Shown: in pieces, positions 7,669 through 15,039 of the stretch
How the letters are laid out: every line of letters begins with the position of its first letter
How positions within the stretch are numbered: position 1 is the stretch's first letter
From: CAZAEB01 sp964484095
GTDB lineage: Bacteria > Patescibacteriota > Microgenomatia > UBA12405 > BS750m-G30
Length of the DNA stretch: 16,965 bases
Direction of reading: 5' to 3'
Assembly: GCA_964484095.1 (NCBI GenBank)
Contig: CAZAEB010000010.1
Location: 1 to 16,965, forward strand
Made by a program: the position numbers and the translations under genes
The notes under the pieces: generated by a model
The model's database searches: none
What the model was told of the DNA's origin: nothing
What the model saw: the letters and a program-made list of their open reading frames with translations, nothing else

Positions 7669-9261
7669 ATGAAGAAATATTTTTTTGTCATTGTTGCCGT
7701 AGCTTTTTTTCTTTTTACTATTTCCAAGAGCCGGGTTTTTGCCCAGTCCTCGGAATCAACATATAATTCACAGCAAAGCTATTCTTCTCAAGGCGAAGTT
7801 TTAGGTCTTAAAGAAACATTTTTATCAGTTAAAGAGTTTATTCAAGACCCGGCAGGAAATTTATTTTCTTGGCTGATCGGGGAAAACGGGGTTATTGAGG
7901 GAATAATATACGGGCTTTTAAAAGTGACTATTGGTCTTCCGGAAGAGATTGATTTGCCCGCAAGTACTTTTCAAGATTTGCCCTTGGGAGCAATACCGAT
8001 GCCACCAGGGGATTGGTATTTTACCGGTGGAGTTCTCGGATCTACGGGAAACATGATTGCCTCTGTTATTTCTACGCCTCCGGCTTCCGGTGTCTATTAT
8101 GCCTATGATACGCTTAAAAACTTTGGAGGCACTTCTGTTTATGCTGCAGAAGGAGTGGGGTTTTCTGGTTTGAAGCCAATTTTGCCTTTATGGAGGGCAT
8201 TTAGAAATGTTGCTTATGCAATTTTTGCTCTCATATTTGTTGTTGCCGGTTTGATGATTATGTTTAGGGTAAAAATTTCTCCCCAAGCAGTGTTAACAAT
8301 AGAAAGCGCGCTTCCCAGAATGATTGGAGTTTTGATTCTTATTACTTTTTCGTATGCTATTGCCGGGTTTATGATTGATTTGATGTATATAGTGATAGGT
8401 CTAGCAATATCTGTCTTGAGAAATTCCGGAGCAGGCGGTCCTTTATTAATAAGCAAAAGTGTGGGGCAGTTTATGGCGATGAAAGGAGGCTTCTTTACAA
8501 TAATGGGAACTTTGTTTATGGGTTGGCCTCTTTTTACTTTATTAGGAGCGGTTATTGGAGTAGTGATTGCTCCGTTAGGTGGGGCGGTAAGCGCTGGGAT
8601 AGGATCAATTTTATTTGCATTAATATGGGTAATTATTGCAATATTTTTGTTTTTTAAGCTTCTTATCGCTTTAATCAAAACATACATCAATATCATACTT
8701 CAGATAATTTTTAGTCCGGTTTTAATTGCCGTAGGGGCAATGCCATCTTCTCCGATGGGTTTTGGAAATTGGTTTAAGACTTTGGCGGCAAACCTATTGG
8801 TTTTTCCAGCGGTAATCTTAGTAATGGTTTTGGGAACAGCGATTGCTTCTTTTCCCGCGCTCGGAAGTTTGTGGTATCCCCCTTTAATGGGTCCGCCTGA
8901 TTTGCCGGTTTTTGATGCTCTTTCCGGGGTAATTGCGGGTGGATTTGTAAGAGGAATAATTGGTATTGGGATGTTGTTTATTTTGCCTGGTATACCGGAT
9001 ATCGTTAGGAATGCATTTGGCATAAAAGACTCCGGGATTGGCGGAATGATAGGGGCCACTCTGTCCCCGGCCGCGTCTATGGGGAAATATGCGGGGCAAT
9101 ATGGAATTCAAAGTGGTGTGGATTATGCAGACAAAACCCACAAGGCAGCCGTAGATTTACAAGCTAAGGGTATAGGTACGGGTCCAACTTCATCCCAGGA
9201 AGTAGCTAAAAGAATTGGCAATGTATTAAAAGTTTTTGGTAGGGCAAGAACGGGCGAGTAG
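7669..9261 (+). CDS. VirB6/TrbL-like polytopic inner-membrane protein
   Basis: 530 residues with a signal peptide (cleavage near VFAQS, residue 26), a soluble segment to about 170, then many hydrophobic helices: about 178-200, 217-250 (probably two), 274-300, 308-340, 342-358, 372-395 and 418-446. A polar glycine/alanine-rich tail of about 80 residues (447-530) ends the protein. Size, helix number and position next to VirB2-like pilins fit the VirB6/TrbL channel component of T4SS. It is the last gene of the operon and ends five bases from the convergent 608-residue gene with no obvious terminator between. Assignment is by architecture; sequence motifs of the family are weak. Confidence 0.65.
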   Translation: MKKYFFVIVAVAFFLFTISKSRVFAQSSESTYNSQQSYSSQGEVLGLKETFLSVKEFIQDPAGNLFSWLIGENGVIEGIIYGLLKVTIGLPEEIDLPASTFQDLPLGAIPMPPGDWYFTGGVLGSTGNMIASVISTPPASGVYYAYDTLKNFGGTSVYAAEGVGFSGLKPILPLWRAFRNVAYAIFALIFVVAGLMIMFRVKISPQAVLTIESALPRMIGVLILITFSYAIAGFMIDLMYIVIGLAISVLRNSGAGGPLLISKSVGQFMAMKGGFFTIMGTLFMGWPLFTLLGAVIGVVIAPLGGAVSAGIGSILFALIWVIIAIFLFFKLLIALIKTYINIILQIIFSPVLIAVGAMPSSPMGFGNWFKTLAANLLVFPAVILVMVLGTAIASFPALGSLWYPPLMGPPDLPVFDALSGVIAGGFVRGIIGIGMLFILPGIPDIVRNAFGIKDSGIGGMIGATLSPAASMGKYAGQYGIQSGVDYADKTHKAAVDLQAKGIGTGPTSSQEVAKRIGNVLKVFGRARTGE

Positions 9262-9266
9262 GACTA

Positions 9267-11093
9267 TTATCTCTCCCGAGAAGCTTCTCTAGTGGCTTGC
9301 CACCTAATTTTGGTACGTTCTATTTTTCCTTTTACGAATCCATGAGCATGTACTTCTTTTTTAACAAATTCTCGGTCTTCGCGGGTTGGCATCAGTCGAG
9401 GATGCTTTAAGAGTTGGTCTACCACAGTATCATAAGCATCATCGTCAAAAGGAAGGCTTAGAATGATTTCAGAAGTTCCTGACATTAAACCTATAGAGTT
9501 AGCTAAAACCCAAAGATGGAATTCCGGGCTCTGACAATATTTTCTAAGTGGATATGTTTTTTTACCATCTGATCCCACGGTATTAATGCCAACAATTTTG
9601 GCTCGAGCATCAACTAGTTCACGAACCCACTTGCCACCCTCTCGAAAATCCAAAGGCACTTTTCCAATAGCATAATTATATGCTTTCCAACAACTATCCC
9701 AAGCATCGCTGTATTTTCCAAAAAGATCCGAATCAGAAACTTTGCAAATAATTTTGTGCCCCTCAATTAACGCTTCAGCCATAGACATTTTCACTTTTTC
9801 TTTTCCAACCTCAGCTTCAACAGTAATAAGCTCCGGAAAGCTAATAAACATTCTTTCAGGGAAGGGCTTAATTTCTCTTTTCCTTAATTTACCTGCAAAG
9901 ACAGGATCCTTTATATTCCTGCCGGTTATCCAGTCTCCAATAACTCCTCCCCAGCCCTCTTCCGTACCAACACTGAGCTGGTCTTCTTCTCTTTTGTCGC
10001 CAAACGCTTTAAATTTTTTTAAGGCCTTGACCAGGGGATGCATAAAAGCTCTTATTTGTTCCCCATATACACCGGACGGGTCAACATTTCTTTCAGTGTC
10101 TGCTGATTCAACAACATTTCCAATGAATAATAAGTTCCAAGCAACAGCTACAGCTGCTTTTGCATCTAGCTCTTCTATATCTAAATCTTCTGATAGCTGT
10201 TTAATCAATTTTTCTTGAAAAGTTTGGAAATCATTAAGAGAATCGAGAATGTTTTCATCAATTGTCTTAACTCGGTCTCCAACTTTGGTTCCTTTCTCTA
10301 CTTCAATTTCTCTATCCTCCTCATTCTCCGGGTAAATGACAGTAGCTAGATAAACATCATTTTTCTTTTTATAATTTATTGATTTAACGAGAACCTCTAC
10401 ATTTTTTATTTTTAATAAATTTGCTCCGTTATCTTGATAGGATTCGAAAAGGGTTTTCATATAAATTTCCATGGTCTCTTTTACCCCTGGCATTCCTTCG
10501 TAAAGAAGAGCAAACTCTCTTTCTGTAAGGGTTAGATATTGGTTTTCTTTAGCCTTATCACCATCAATATCGGCAACTTGTCTTTTGATAAAAGCGCCAT
10601 TTGCCAACCTTATTCTTACTCTGATTTCGTGTTGTTTTTCAGAGGTTAATTTTTTAAACCACATAGGGGGAAAAGTATCTACTTGTAGCGAAATAGGTTG
10701 TTGAAGGAATTCGGAATTGACAAAAACTTCATATGTTGATGCTTCTGGTTGTTTCATTGTTTCTTTGAGGATATTCCCTTCTCTTATAATTGCTTGCTCT
10801 TGTAGGTAATGGAAAACATCAGCTGCCATTGATACTTGGTCAAGGTTAGCTTCGTCAAAATCAGGCTCAGTTGCAATATCAGACAGTTTTCCCAACTGTT
10901 TTTCCCAAAACTCTGAGGTTGAGTGTGCAGATGAGGTAACAGCCGCAGCTTTCAGAACACGAACAGCCCGATCATAAGTTATCATAGCCTCGACATTATC
11001 CTCTTCAGACGTGACAAAGCTTTCAATTACCTGTCTGGGCGTTTCTCCTGCCTGAGACCTTTCTTCAATTGGTACTTCGTTTGCTTCCACCAT
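9267..11093 (-). CDS. Uncharacterised large soluble protein (608 aa)
   Basis: 608 residues, acidic at the N-terminus (MVEANEVPIEERSQ), with no signal peptide and no membrane helix, so probably cytoplasmic. The protein is mixed helix and strand, ends in a basic tail (TKIRWQATREASRER), and has only three cysteines, all in the last third. I recognise no catalytic motif or family. It lies alone on the minus strand between the pilin operon and the amidoligase module, convergent with the VirB6-like gene and divergent from the 7TM gene. The start ATG at 11093 is supported by an extended -10 just upstream. A role connected to the secretion machine is suggested only by position. Confidence 0.85.
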   Translation of the reverse strand: MVEANEVPIEERSQAGETPRQVIESFVTSEEDNVEAMITYDRAVRVLKAAAVTSSAHSTSEFWEKQLGKLSDIATEPDFDEANLDQVSMAADVFHYLQEQAIIREGNILKETMKQPEASTYEVFVNSEFLQQPISLQVDTFPPMWFKKLTSEKQHEIRVRIRLANGAFIKRQVADIDGDKAKENQYLTLTEREFALLYEGMPGVKETMEIYMKTLFESYQDNGANLLKIKNVEVLVKSINYKKKNDVYLATVIYPENEEDREIEVEKGTKVGDRVKTIDENILDSLNDFQTFQEKLIKQLSEDLDIEELDAKAAVAVAWNLLFIGNVVESADTERNVDPSGVYGEQIRAFMHPLVKALKKFKAFGDKREEDQLSVGTEEGWGGVIGDWITGRNIKDPVFAGKLRKREIKPFPERMFISFPELITVEAEVGKEKVKMSMAEALIEGHKIICKVSDSDLFGKYSDAWDSCWKAYNYAIGKVPLDFREGGKWVRELVDARAKIVGINTVGSDGKKTYPLRKYCQSPEFHLWVLANSIGLMSGTSEIILSLPFDDDAYDTVVDQLLKHPRLMPTREDREFVKKEVHAHGFVKGKIERTKIRWQATREASRER

Positions 11094-11101
11094 TTAAAGT
11101 G

Positions 11102-11110
11102 ATTATACCA
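11102..11110 (-). promoter_or_regulatory. Extended -10 promoter (TGGTATAAT) of the 608-residue gene
   Basis: TGGTATAAT on the minus strand is a perfect extended -10 box, eight bases before the ATG at 11093. Transcription would begin at or within two bases of the start codon. No Shine-Dalgarno sequence fits between. No clear -35 box is needed for an extended -10 promoter. Confidence 0.65.
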
Positions 11111-11153
11111 AAATTCTACAAAATTTCCTCTATTTAGTTTTTTTTACTAATAA

Positions 11154-11182
11154 TGGATAAATCTAGCTCAATTCGGTATAAT
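11154..11182 (+). promoter_or_regulatory. Promoter of the 7TM/amidoligase operon
   Basis: TATAAT at 11177-11182 is preceded, with 17-bp spacing, by TGGATA at 11154-11159 (four of six -35 positions). The -10 is framed by a small inverted repeat, TCGG before and CCGA after. The predicted transcript has a leader of about 75 bases, unlike the leaderless genes nearby. Confidence 0.55.
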
Positions 11183-11263
11183 CCGACAGTCGATAGCTTT
11201 TGTATTAGTTTATTACTGTTTTTTCTTTCTTTTATTTCTATTACAATTAAGGAGACACAAACT

Positions 11264-12133
11264 ATGAAAAAAATCATTGCTTTTTTATTTCTGTTTTTAT
11301 TTACTCTTTCTGCTCCAGTAGGAGCAGTAACGATTACTCCTGTTTTAGAAGATGTTCCTTCACCAGTTCCTACAATTGAGATCAAAGAAAAGATAACCGA
11401 GCCTAAAAGTGAAGAGGTTAAAGGAAAGCTGGTGGCTGTTTTAGATGAGCAAGTTATAAAACCCCTGTCTTTTGATAACTTTTTAAAACATTCTGTTCGC
11501 TATGCAGTTGATCGGGGAGTACCAGCAAACACAATTGTTTTAATTTTACTTCTTCCTTTAATCGGCGCTTTAGTTGGGGTTTTGCAGTATTTTGTCGGTT
11601 TATCCGGGTTTAGTACTTTTATGCCGGCGATGATTGCGGTTACTTTTTTGGCAACCGGAATTGCCGGAGGGCTGATTCTTTTTGCGGTAATTTTAATTGC
11701 TACTTTGCTTAGCGGAAAAATCCTAAGAAGAGCAAAATTGTATTATTGGCCAAGAAGAGCAATCACTTTAATGATAGTTTCCCTGATCGCTTTTGGCTTG
11801 CTTGCTCTTGCCCCTTCGTTAGGGCTTTTAGACCTTACCCAAATATCCATTTTCCCAATATTATTTTTGATTCTTCTTTCCGAAGAATTTACTAGGGTTC
11901 AGGTGGGAAAAAGCAAAAAAAGCGCCGTCAGCTTAACAATAGGAACTTTGGTGGTTTCTATTCTGGGAGCTTCTTTAATGAGTTGGGAGTACTTACAAAA
12001 GTTGGTATTGCTCAATCCCGAGATTTCATTTCTGGCGGTTTTAGCTCTAAATATATTTATCGGTCGCTACGGCGGCTGGAGATTTTCTGAATATCAGCGT
12101 TTTAAATCTATTCTTAGAAAAAGAACTTCCTAA
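11264..12133 (+). CDS. Seven-transmembrane protein of the 7TM_transglut type (without the transglutaminase-like domain)
   Basis: 289 residues from ATG 11264, chosen because AAGGAG at 11249-11254 lies nine bases upstream and a signal peptide (MKKIIAFLFLF...VGA) begins there; upstream ATGs overlap the promoter. Residues about 22-88 form a short extracytoplasmic segment. Seven hydrophobic helices then run from about 89 to 265, starting GVPANTIVLILLLPLIGAL and including GFSTFMPAMIAV. The tail has WRFSEYQRF, typical of the 7TM domain usually fused to an inactive transglutaminase. In the common form a domain of roughly 160 residues precedes the 7TM part; here only about 70 residues are present. The family occurs beside ATP-grasp ligases and retropepsin-like proteases, exactly as here. 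Its biochemical role is not known. Confidence 0.75.
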   Translation: MKKIIAFLFLFLFTLSAPVGAVTITPVLEDVPSPVPTIEIKEKITEPKSEEVKGKLVAVLDEQVIKPLSFDNFLKHSVRYAVDRGVPANTIVLILLLPLIGALVGVLQYFVGLSGFSTFMPAMIAVTFLATGIAGGLILFAVILIATLLSGKILRRAKLYYWPRRAITLMIVSLIAFGLLALAPSLGLLDLTQISIFPILFLILLSEEFTRVQVGKSKKSAVSLTIGTLVVSILGASLMSWEYLQKLVLLNPEISFLAVLALNIFIGRYGGWRFSEYQRFKSILRKRTS

Positions 12134-12138
12134 ATGAT

Positions 12139-13467
12139 ATGAAAAACCGTGATGTTTTGACTAAAAATGCTCGGGCCAAGTTTTATCTTCGTGCTAATTC
12201 TTCTCGAGGTCGGTCTATTGCCAACTCAAAAATTTGGACTAAAAAAGTTTTACAGGAAGCAGGAGCGCCGGTTCCAAAACTAATTGGAGTTTTGAAAAAT
12301 TTTAAACAGATAGAAAGATTTTCTTGGGAGAAAATTGAGAGTGGATTTGTAATTAAGCCGGCAAAAGGTTCCGGGGGAGACGGAATCTGGATTGTTAAAA
12401 GAAAGGCTAAGTGGGCCGGTGAGTGGTTTTTGGTAGATGGCCGCAAAGTTTCCGTTTCTGATTTTCGTTTTCATTGTCTTGATATTCTTCAGGGAAGATA
12501 TAGTTTGGGGGTAATTAATGACAAGGTATTGATCGAGGAAAGAGTTAAAATTCATCCTAAATTTTTGCGGTTTACTAAATCGGGAACCCCTGATGTGAGA
12601 GTGGTCGTTTACAATAAAATTCCTGTAATGGCAATGCTTCGTATTCCAACCGAGGAATCAAACGGCAAGGCTAACTTGCAGCAGGGGGCGATTGGGCTGG
12701 GGATTGATATGGCCACAGGGATTACTACCTACGGAGGCAGAAAAAATCCAAAAGAGGAACAGATTTTTAAGATTCTTGATCTACGTCGAAAAAAGTTAGT
12801 AAAGGTAAATGGAATTAGGGTGCCAATGTGGGATAAGATTTTAGAAGGGTCGATTAAGTGCGCTTTAACTGTTCCGGGGCTAAATTTTTTTGGGATTGAT
12901 TTTCTTTTGGACAAAGAAAAGGGTCCTTTGGTTATTGAGCTCAATGCCAGACCGGGTTTGTCAATTCAAATATGTAATCAGGCCGGACTTAAAGATAGAT
13001 TGGAAAAGGTTGAAGGGATAGGCCTGCGAAATGTAGATCATGGGATTAGGGTTGCCAAGGCTCTTTTTGCGGAAAGCTTTGTTGATAAGGTCAAGATTGA
13101 AGAGGGAATAAAAATTATCGAGGTACTAGAATCGGTTAAGGTTAAGGGAGCGGATGGGAAAAGACAGGAGGTTTTGGCTAAAATTGATACAGGAGCAATG
13201 AGAAGCTCAATTGATAGAACCGTTGCCGAGTCTTTAGGTTTACTGGATTCTGAAAATGTTCTTTTTAATCGTCATTACCGATCTTCTTTGGGAAGAATGA
13301 ATGAGCGACCAGTAATTGAGATAACCTTTTGGCTTAAGGGTAAAAAAATTAAAACCACTGCTAATATAGCCGGAAGAAAACATTTGCACACCTCAATGTT
13401 AATTGGTCGCCAGGACATGGGTGGATTTTTAGTTAGACCAGAACCGGTTAGTACTAGTTTAAAATAA
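12139..13467 (+). CDS. ATP-grasp amide ligase fused to a retropepsin-like (RimK-associated) protease
   Basis: 442 residues, five bases after the 7TM gene. Residues 1-310 form an ATP-grasp ligase of the alpha-L-glutamate-ligase-related kind. Seen motifs are NARAKFYLRANSSRGR near the N-terminus, the nucleotide-binding VIKPAKGSGGDGIWIV (71-86), GIDFLL (252-257) and the metal-binding IELNARPG (266-273). Such enzymes join carboxyl and amino groups with ATP through an acyl phosphate. Residues about 320-440 resemble the retropepsin-like domain annotated as ATP-dependent zinc protease beside RimK: AKIDTGAMRSSID (catalytic Asp350 expected) and LIGRQDM (421-427). In most genomes these are separate genes; here ligase and protease share one chain. 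Substrates are unknown. No Shine-Dalgarno is visible, so translation is likely coupled. Confidence 0.8.
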   Translation: MKNRDVLTKNARAKFYLRANSSRGRSIANSKIWTKKVLQEAGAPVPKLIGVLKNFKQIERFSWEKIESGFVIKPAKGSGGDGIWIVKRKAKWAGEWFLVDGRKVSVSDFRFHCLDILQGRYSLGVINDKVLIEERVKIHPKFLRFTKSGTPDVRVVVYNKIPVMAMLRIPTEESNGKANLQQGAIGLGIDMATGITTYGGRKNPKEEQIFKILDLRRKKLVKVNGIRVPMWDKILEGSIKCALTVPGLNFFGIDFLLDKEKGPLVIELNARPGLSIQICNQAGLKDRLEKVEGIGLRNVDHGIRVAKALFAESFVDKVKIEEGIKIIEVLESVKVKGADGKRQEVLAKIDTGAMRSSIDRTVAESLGLLDSENVLFNRHYRSSLGRMNERPVIEITFWLKGKKIKTTANIAGRKHLHTSMLIGRQDMGGFLVRPEPVSTSLK

Positions 13468-13487
13468 TTAAAAAAAGAAGGGAAAAA

Positions 13488-14360
13488 ATGAAAATTGGCT
13501 ATTTTTATACCGCTTGGACCGAATCGGGAGACAGGTTTTTAGAATCGGCGAAAAAAAAGGGAGTTGAGTTTATTCCTATTCATTATTCTCAGGTGGAGTT
13601 CTTGGGCGAGGTGGGCAGTTGGCAGATGTCGTTTGATGGCAGGTCTCTTTCTGAATTTGATATCTTCTACTTTCGCAACGTTGGTGATAGAAATGAAACC
13701 TTGCCTTTACTTTTAGAATATGCAAAAGAACACAATATTGCTTTTGTCGATCAGTACCTTTCTCGTTTGGGTGGGGCAATGAGAAAGAAAAAATCTAATG
13801 AGGCAGCTACTCTTTTAAAGGCAGGAATCAGTTATGCAAAGACTTTTTATATCGGTAATACCAATCGCTTAAGAGAGATTGTTGGAGAGTGGGAAAAACC
13901 GGTAGTAGTTAAGGCTACTAGCGGCCGCCACGGAACATCAACTTTTTTAATAAAAACAACAGCTGATTTGGACAAGGCTCTACTTGGTCGAGAAAATGCC
14001 GATTTTTTAGTTCAAGAATACCTTCCCAATGATGGCGATTACCGGCTATTTTTAGTTGGCTATAAGTTAATTGCCGGATTTAAAAGGCAGAAAAAAGAAG
14101 ACAAACTGATCTTGAACCGTTCTTTAGGCGCTTCAGAGCTTTTGGAGAAAATTCCAGAGCCGATTGCTAGACTTGCCCAGAGTGCGGCCGAAACTTTAGG
14201 AGTTGAGGTTGCCGGTATTGATGCGGTGATTGACCAAAGAAGTGGAAAACCAGCGATAATTGAGGTTAATCAGTCGCCGGAATTTTATACAATGGAAAAA
14301 AGAACCGGCAAAGATATCGCCGGAGAAATTATCGATTATCTAGTTAAGAAAGCTAGTTAG
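13488..14360 (+). CDS. RimK-family ATP-grasp ligase
   Basis: 290 residues, preceded by the purine-rich GAAGGG a few bases before the ATG. The N-terminal pre-ATP-grasp domain (about 1-100) leads into the ATP-grasp fold: VVVKATSGRHGTS (Lys142 for nucleotide), the hinge VQEYLPNDGDYRLFLVG (175-191), GIDAVID and IIEVNQSPEF (257-266, metal-binding Glu and Asn). This is the RimK/LysX/tetrahydromethanopterin glutamate ligase class, which adds glutamate-like amino acids to a carboxylate. It follows the fused ligase-protease by 20 bp and is the last gene of the module. Its acceptor cannot be read from sequence; ribosomal protein S6, as for classical RimK, is only one option. Confidence 0.82.
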   Translation: MKIGYFYTAWTESGDRFLESAKKKGVEFIPIHYSQVEFLGEVGSWQMSFDGRSLSEFDIFYFRNVGDRNETLPLLLEYAKEHNIAFVDQYLSRLGGAMRKKKSNEAATLLKAGISYAKTFYIGNTNRLREIVGEWEKPVVVKATSGRHGTSTFLIKTTADLDKALLGRENADFLVQEYLPNDGDYRLFLVGYKLIAGFKRQKKEDKLILNRSLGASELLEKIPEPIARLAQSAAETLGVEVAGIDAVIDQRSGKPAIIEVNQSPEFYTMEKRTGKDIAGEIIDYLVKKAS

Positions 14361-14369
14361 ATAAATTTT

Positions 14370-14378
14370 TGTTAAAAT
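14370..14378 (+). promoter_or_regulatory. Possible extended -10 (TGTTAAAAT) before pilin paralog 7
   Basis: TG, one base, then TAAAAT (five of six -10 positions) lies five bases before the ATG at 14384. The arrangement repeats the leaderless layout of other genes here. It would let the second pilin block be transcribed apart from the amidoligase genes upstream. Confidence 0.4.
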
Positions 14379-14383
14379 GTGCT

Positions 14384-14731
14384 ATGTCTAAATTAATGCT
14401 GGTAAAACCAGTTTTTGCTGCAGAAGACATATTTTGCTCTGGGGATACCGGAATTAATACTGCTTTGGGATGTATCCCGATTGGCGATACTACGGCTTTT
14501 ATTGGTTGGTTTTTTCAAAATATTATCGGGGTTGTTGGTGGAATTGCTTTACTAATTATTGGTTTTGGGGCAATTCAGATAATTACTTCCGGGGGAAATC
14601 CTGACAAAGTAAAGGTGGGAAAAGAACTAATTACCAGCGCGATAACAGGGTTGGTGTTTGTAATTTTTTCTCTTTTCTTACTTAGTTTTATTGGTGTTGA
14701 CATATTACATCTTCCCGGACTAACAAAATGA
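14384..14731 (+). CDS. T4SS pilin-like two-helix membrane protein, paralog 7
   Basis: 115 residues from ATG 14384; a TTG at 14369 is in frame but less likely. The N-terminus MSKLMLVKPVFAAED is a short signal-like leader ending in an A-x-A site, very like paralog 5. Two cysteines before helix 1 (DIFCSG and ALGCIP) could form a disulfide outside. Helix 1 is at about 44-65, the loop TSGGNPDKVKVGKEL follows, and helix 2 is at about 83-105. It belongs to the same family as the six genes at 3255-5453, though separated from them by 9 kb. Confidence 0.76.
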   Translation: MSKLMLVKPVFAAEDIFCSGDTGINTALGCIPIGDTTAFIGWFFQNIIGVVGGIALLIIGFGAIQIITSGGNPDKVKVGKELITSAITGLVFVIFSLFLLSFIGVDILHLPGLTK

Positions 14732-15039
14732 TCAGAGTATACGCAAATGATGTAAAACTGCCAGGATATGACTCTTCTTTGGGGTTTAAGTTTGCGGGAG
14801 GGACAATAGGTGATGTTATTACTAGTCTTTTTGATTATCTTCTTCCTTTGGCGGGAATTTTAATGTTTGGAATGATTATTTACGGAGGATTAACCTTGAT
14901 GCTTTCCGGGGGTAATCCTGACGGAGTGAAAGAAGGGACGAGCAAAATCCTTTTTGGAGTGGTTGGTTTTATCGTTGTTTTTGCCGCTTACTGGATAATA
15001 AAAATTATCGAAACAATTTTTGGGATCGCTATTTTGTAG
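14728..15039 (+). CDS. T4SS pilin-like two-helix membrane protein, paralog 8
   Basis: 103 residues; its ATG overlaps the stop of paralog 7 (ATGA). The N-terminus MIRVYANDVKLPG again has a short leader-like start. Helix 1 is at about 32-55, the loop LSGGNPDGVKEGTSK follows, and helix 2 is at about 73-97. The loop is closest to that of paralog 7 (SGGNPD shared), so these two probably arose by tandem duplication. Its last 11 bases overlap the end of uppS on the other strand. Confidence 0.76.
   Translation: MIRVYANDVKLPGYDSSLGFKFAGGTIGDVITSLFDYLLPLAGILMFGMIIYGGLTLMLSGGNPDGVKEGTSKILFGVVGFIVVFAAYWIIKIIETIFGIAIL

Noticed and set aside
8214..8696. Minus-strand open frame of 160 codons
   Set aside because: It is the antisense shadow of the hydrophobic VirB6-like gene, with low-complexity composition and no supporting signals.
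9742..10218. Plus-strand open frame of 158 codons
   Set aside because: It is antisense to the 608-residue protein and has no ribosome site or recognisable motif.
11153..11263. Upstream in-frame start extending the 7TM protein by 37 residues
   Set aside because: It overlaps the -35/-10 promoter, and the ATG at 11264 has a Shine-Dalgarno and begins a signal peptide.
14369..14383. TTG start for pilin paralog 7
   Set aside because: It overlaps the -10-like box. The ATG at 14384 gives a leader like that of paralog 5.
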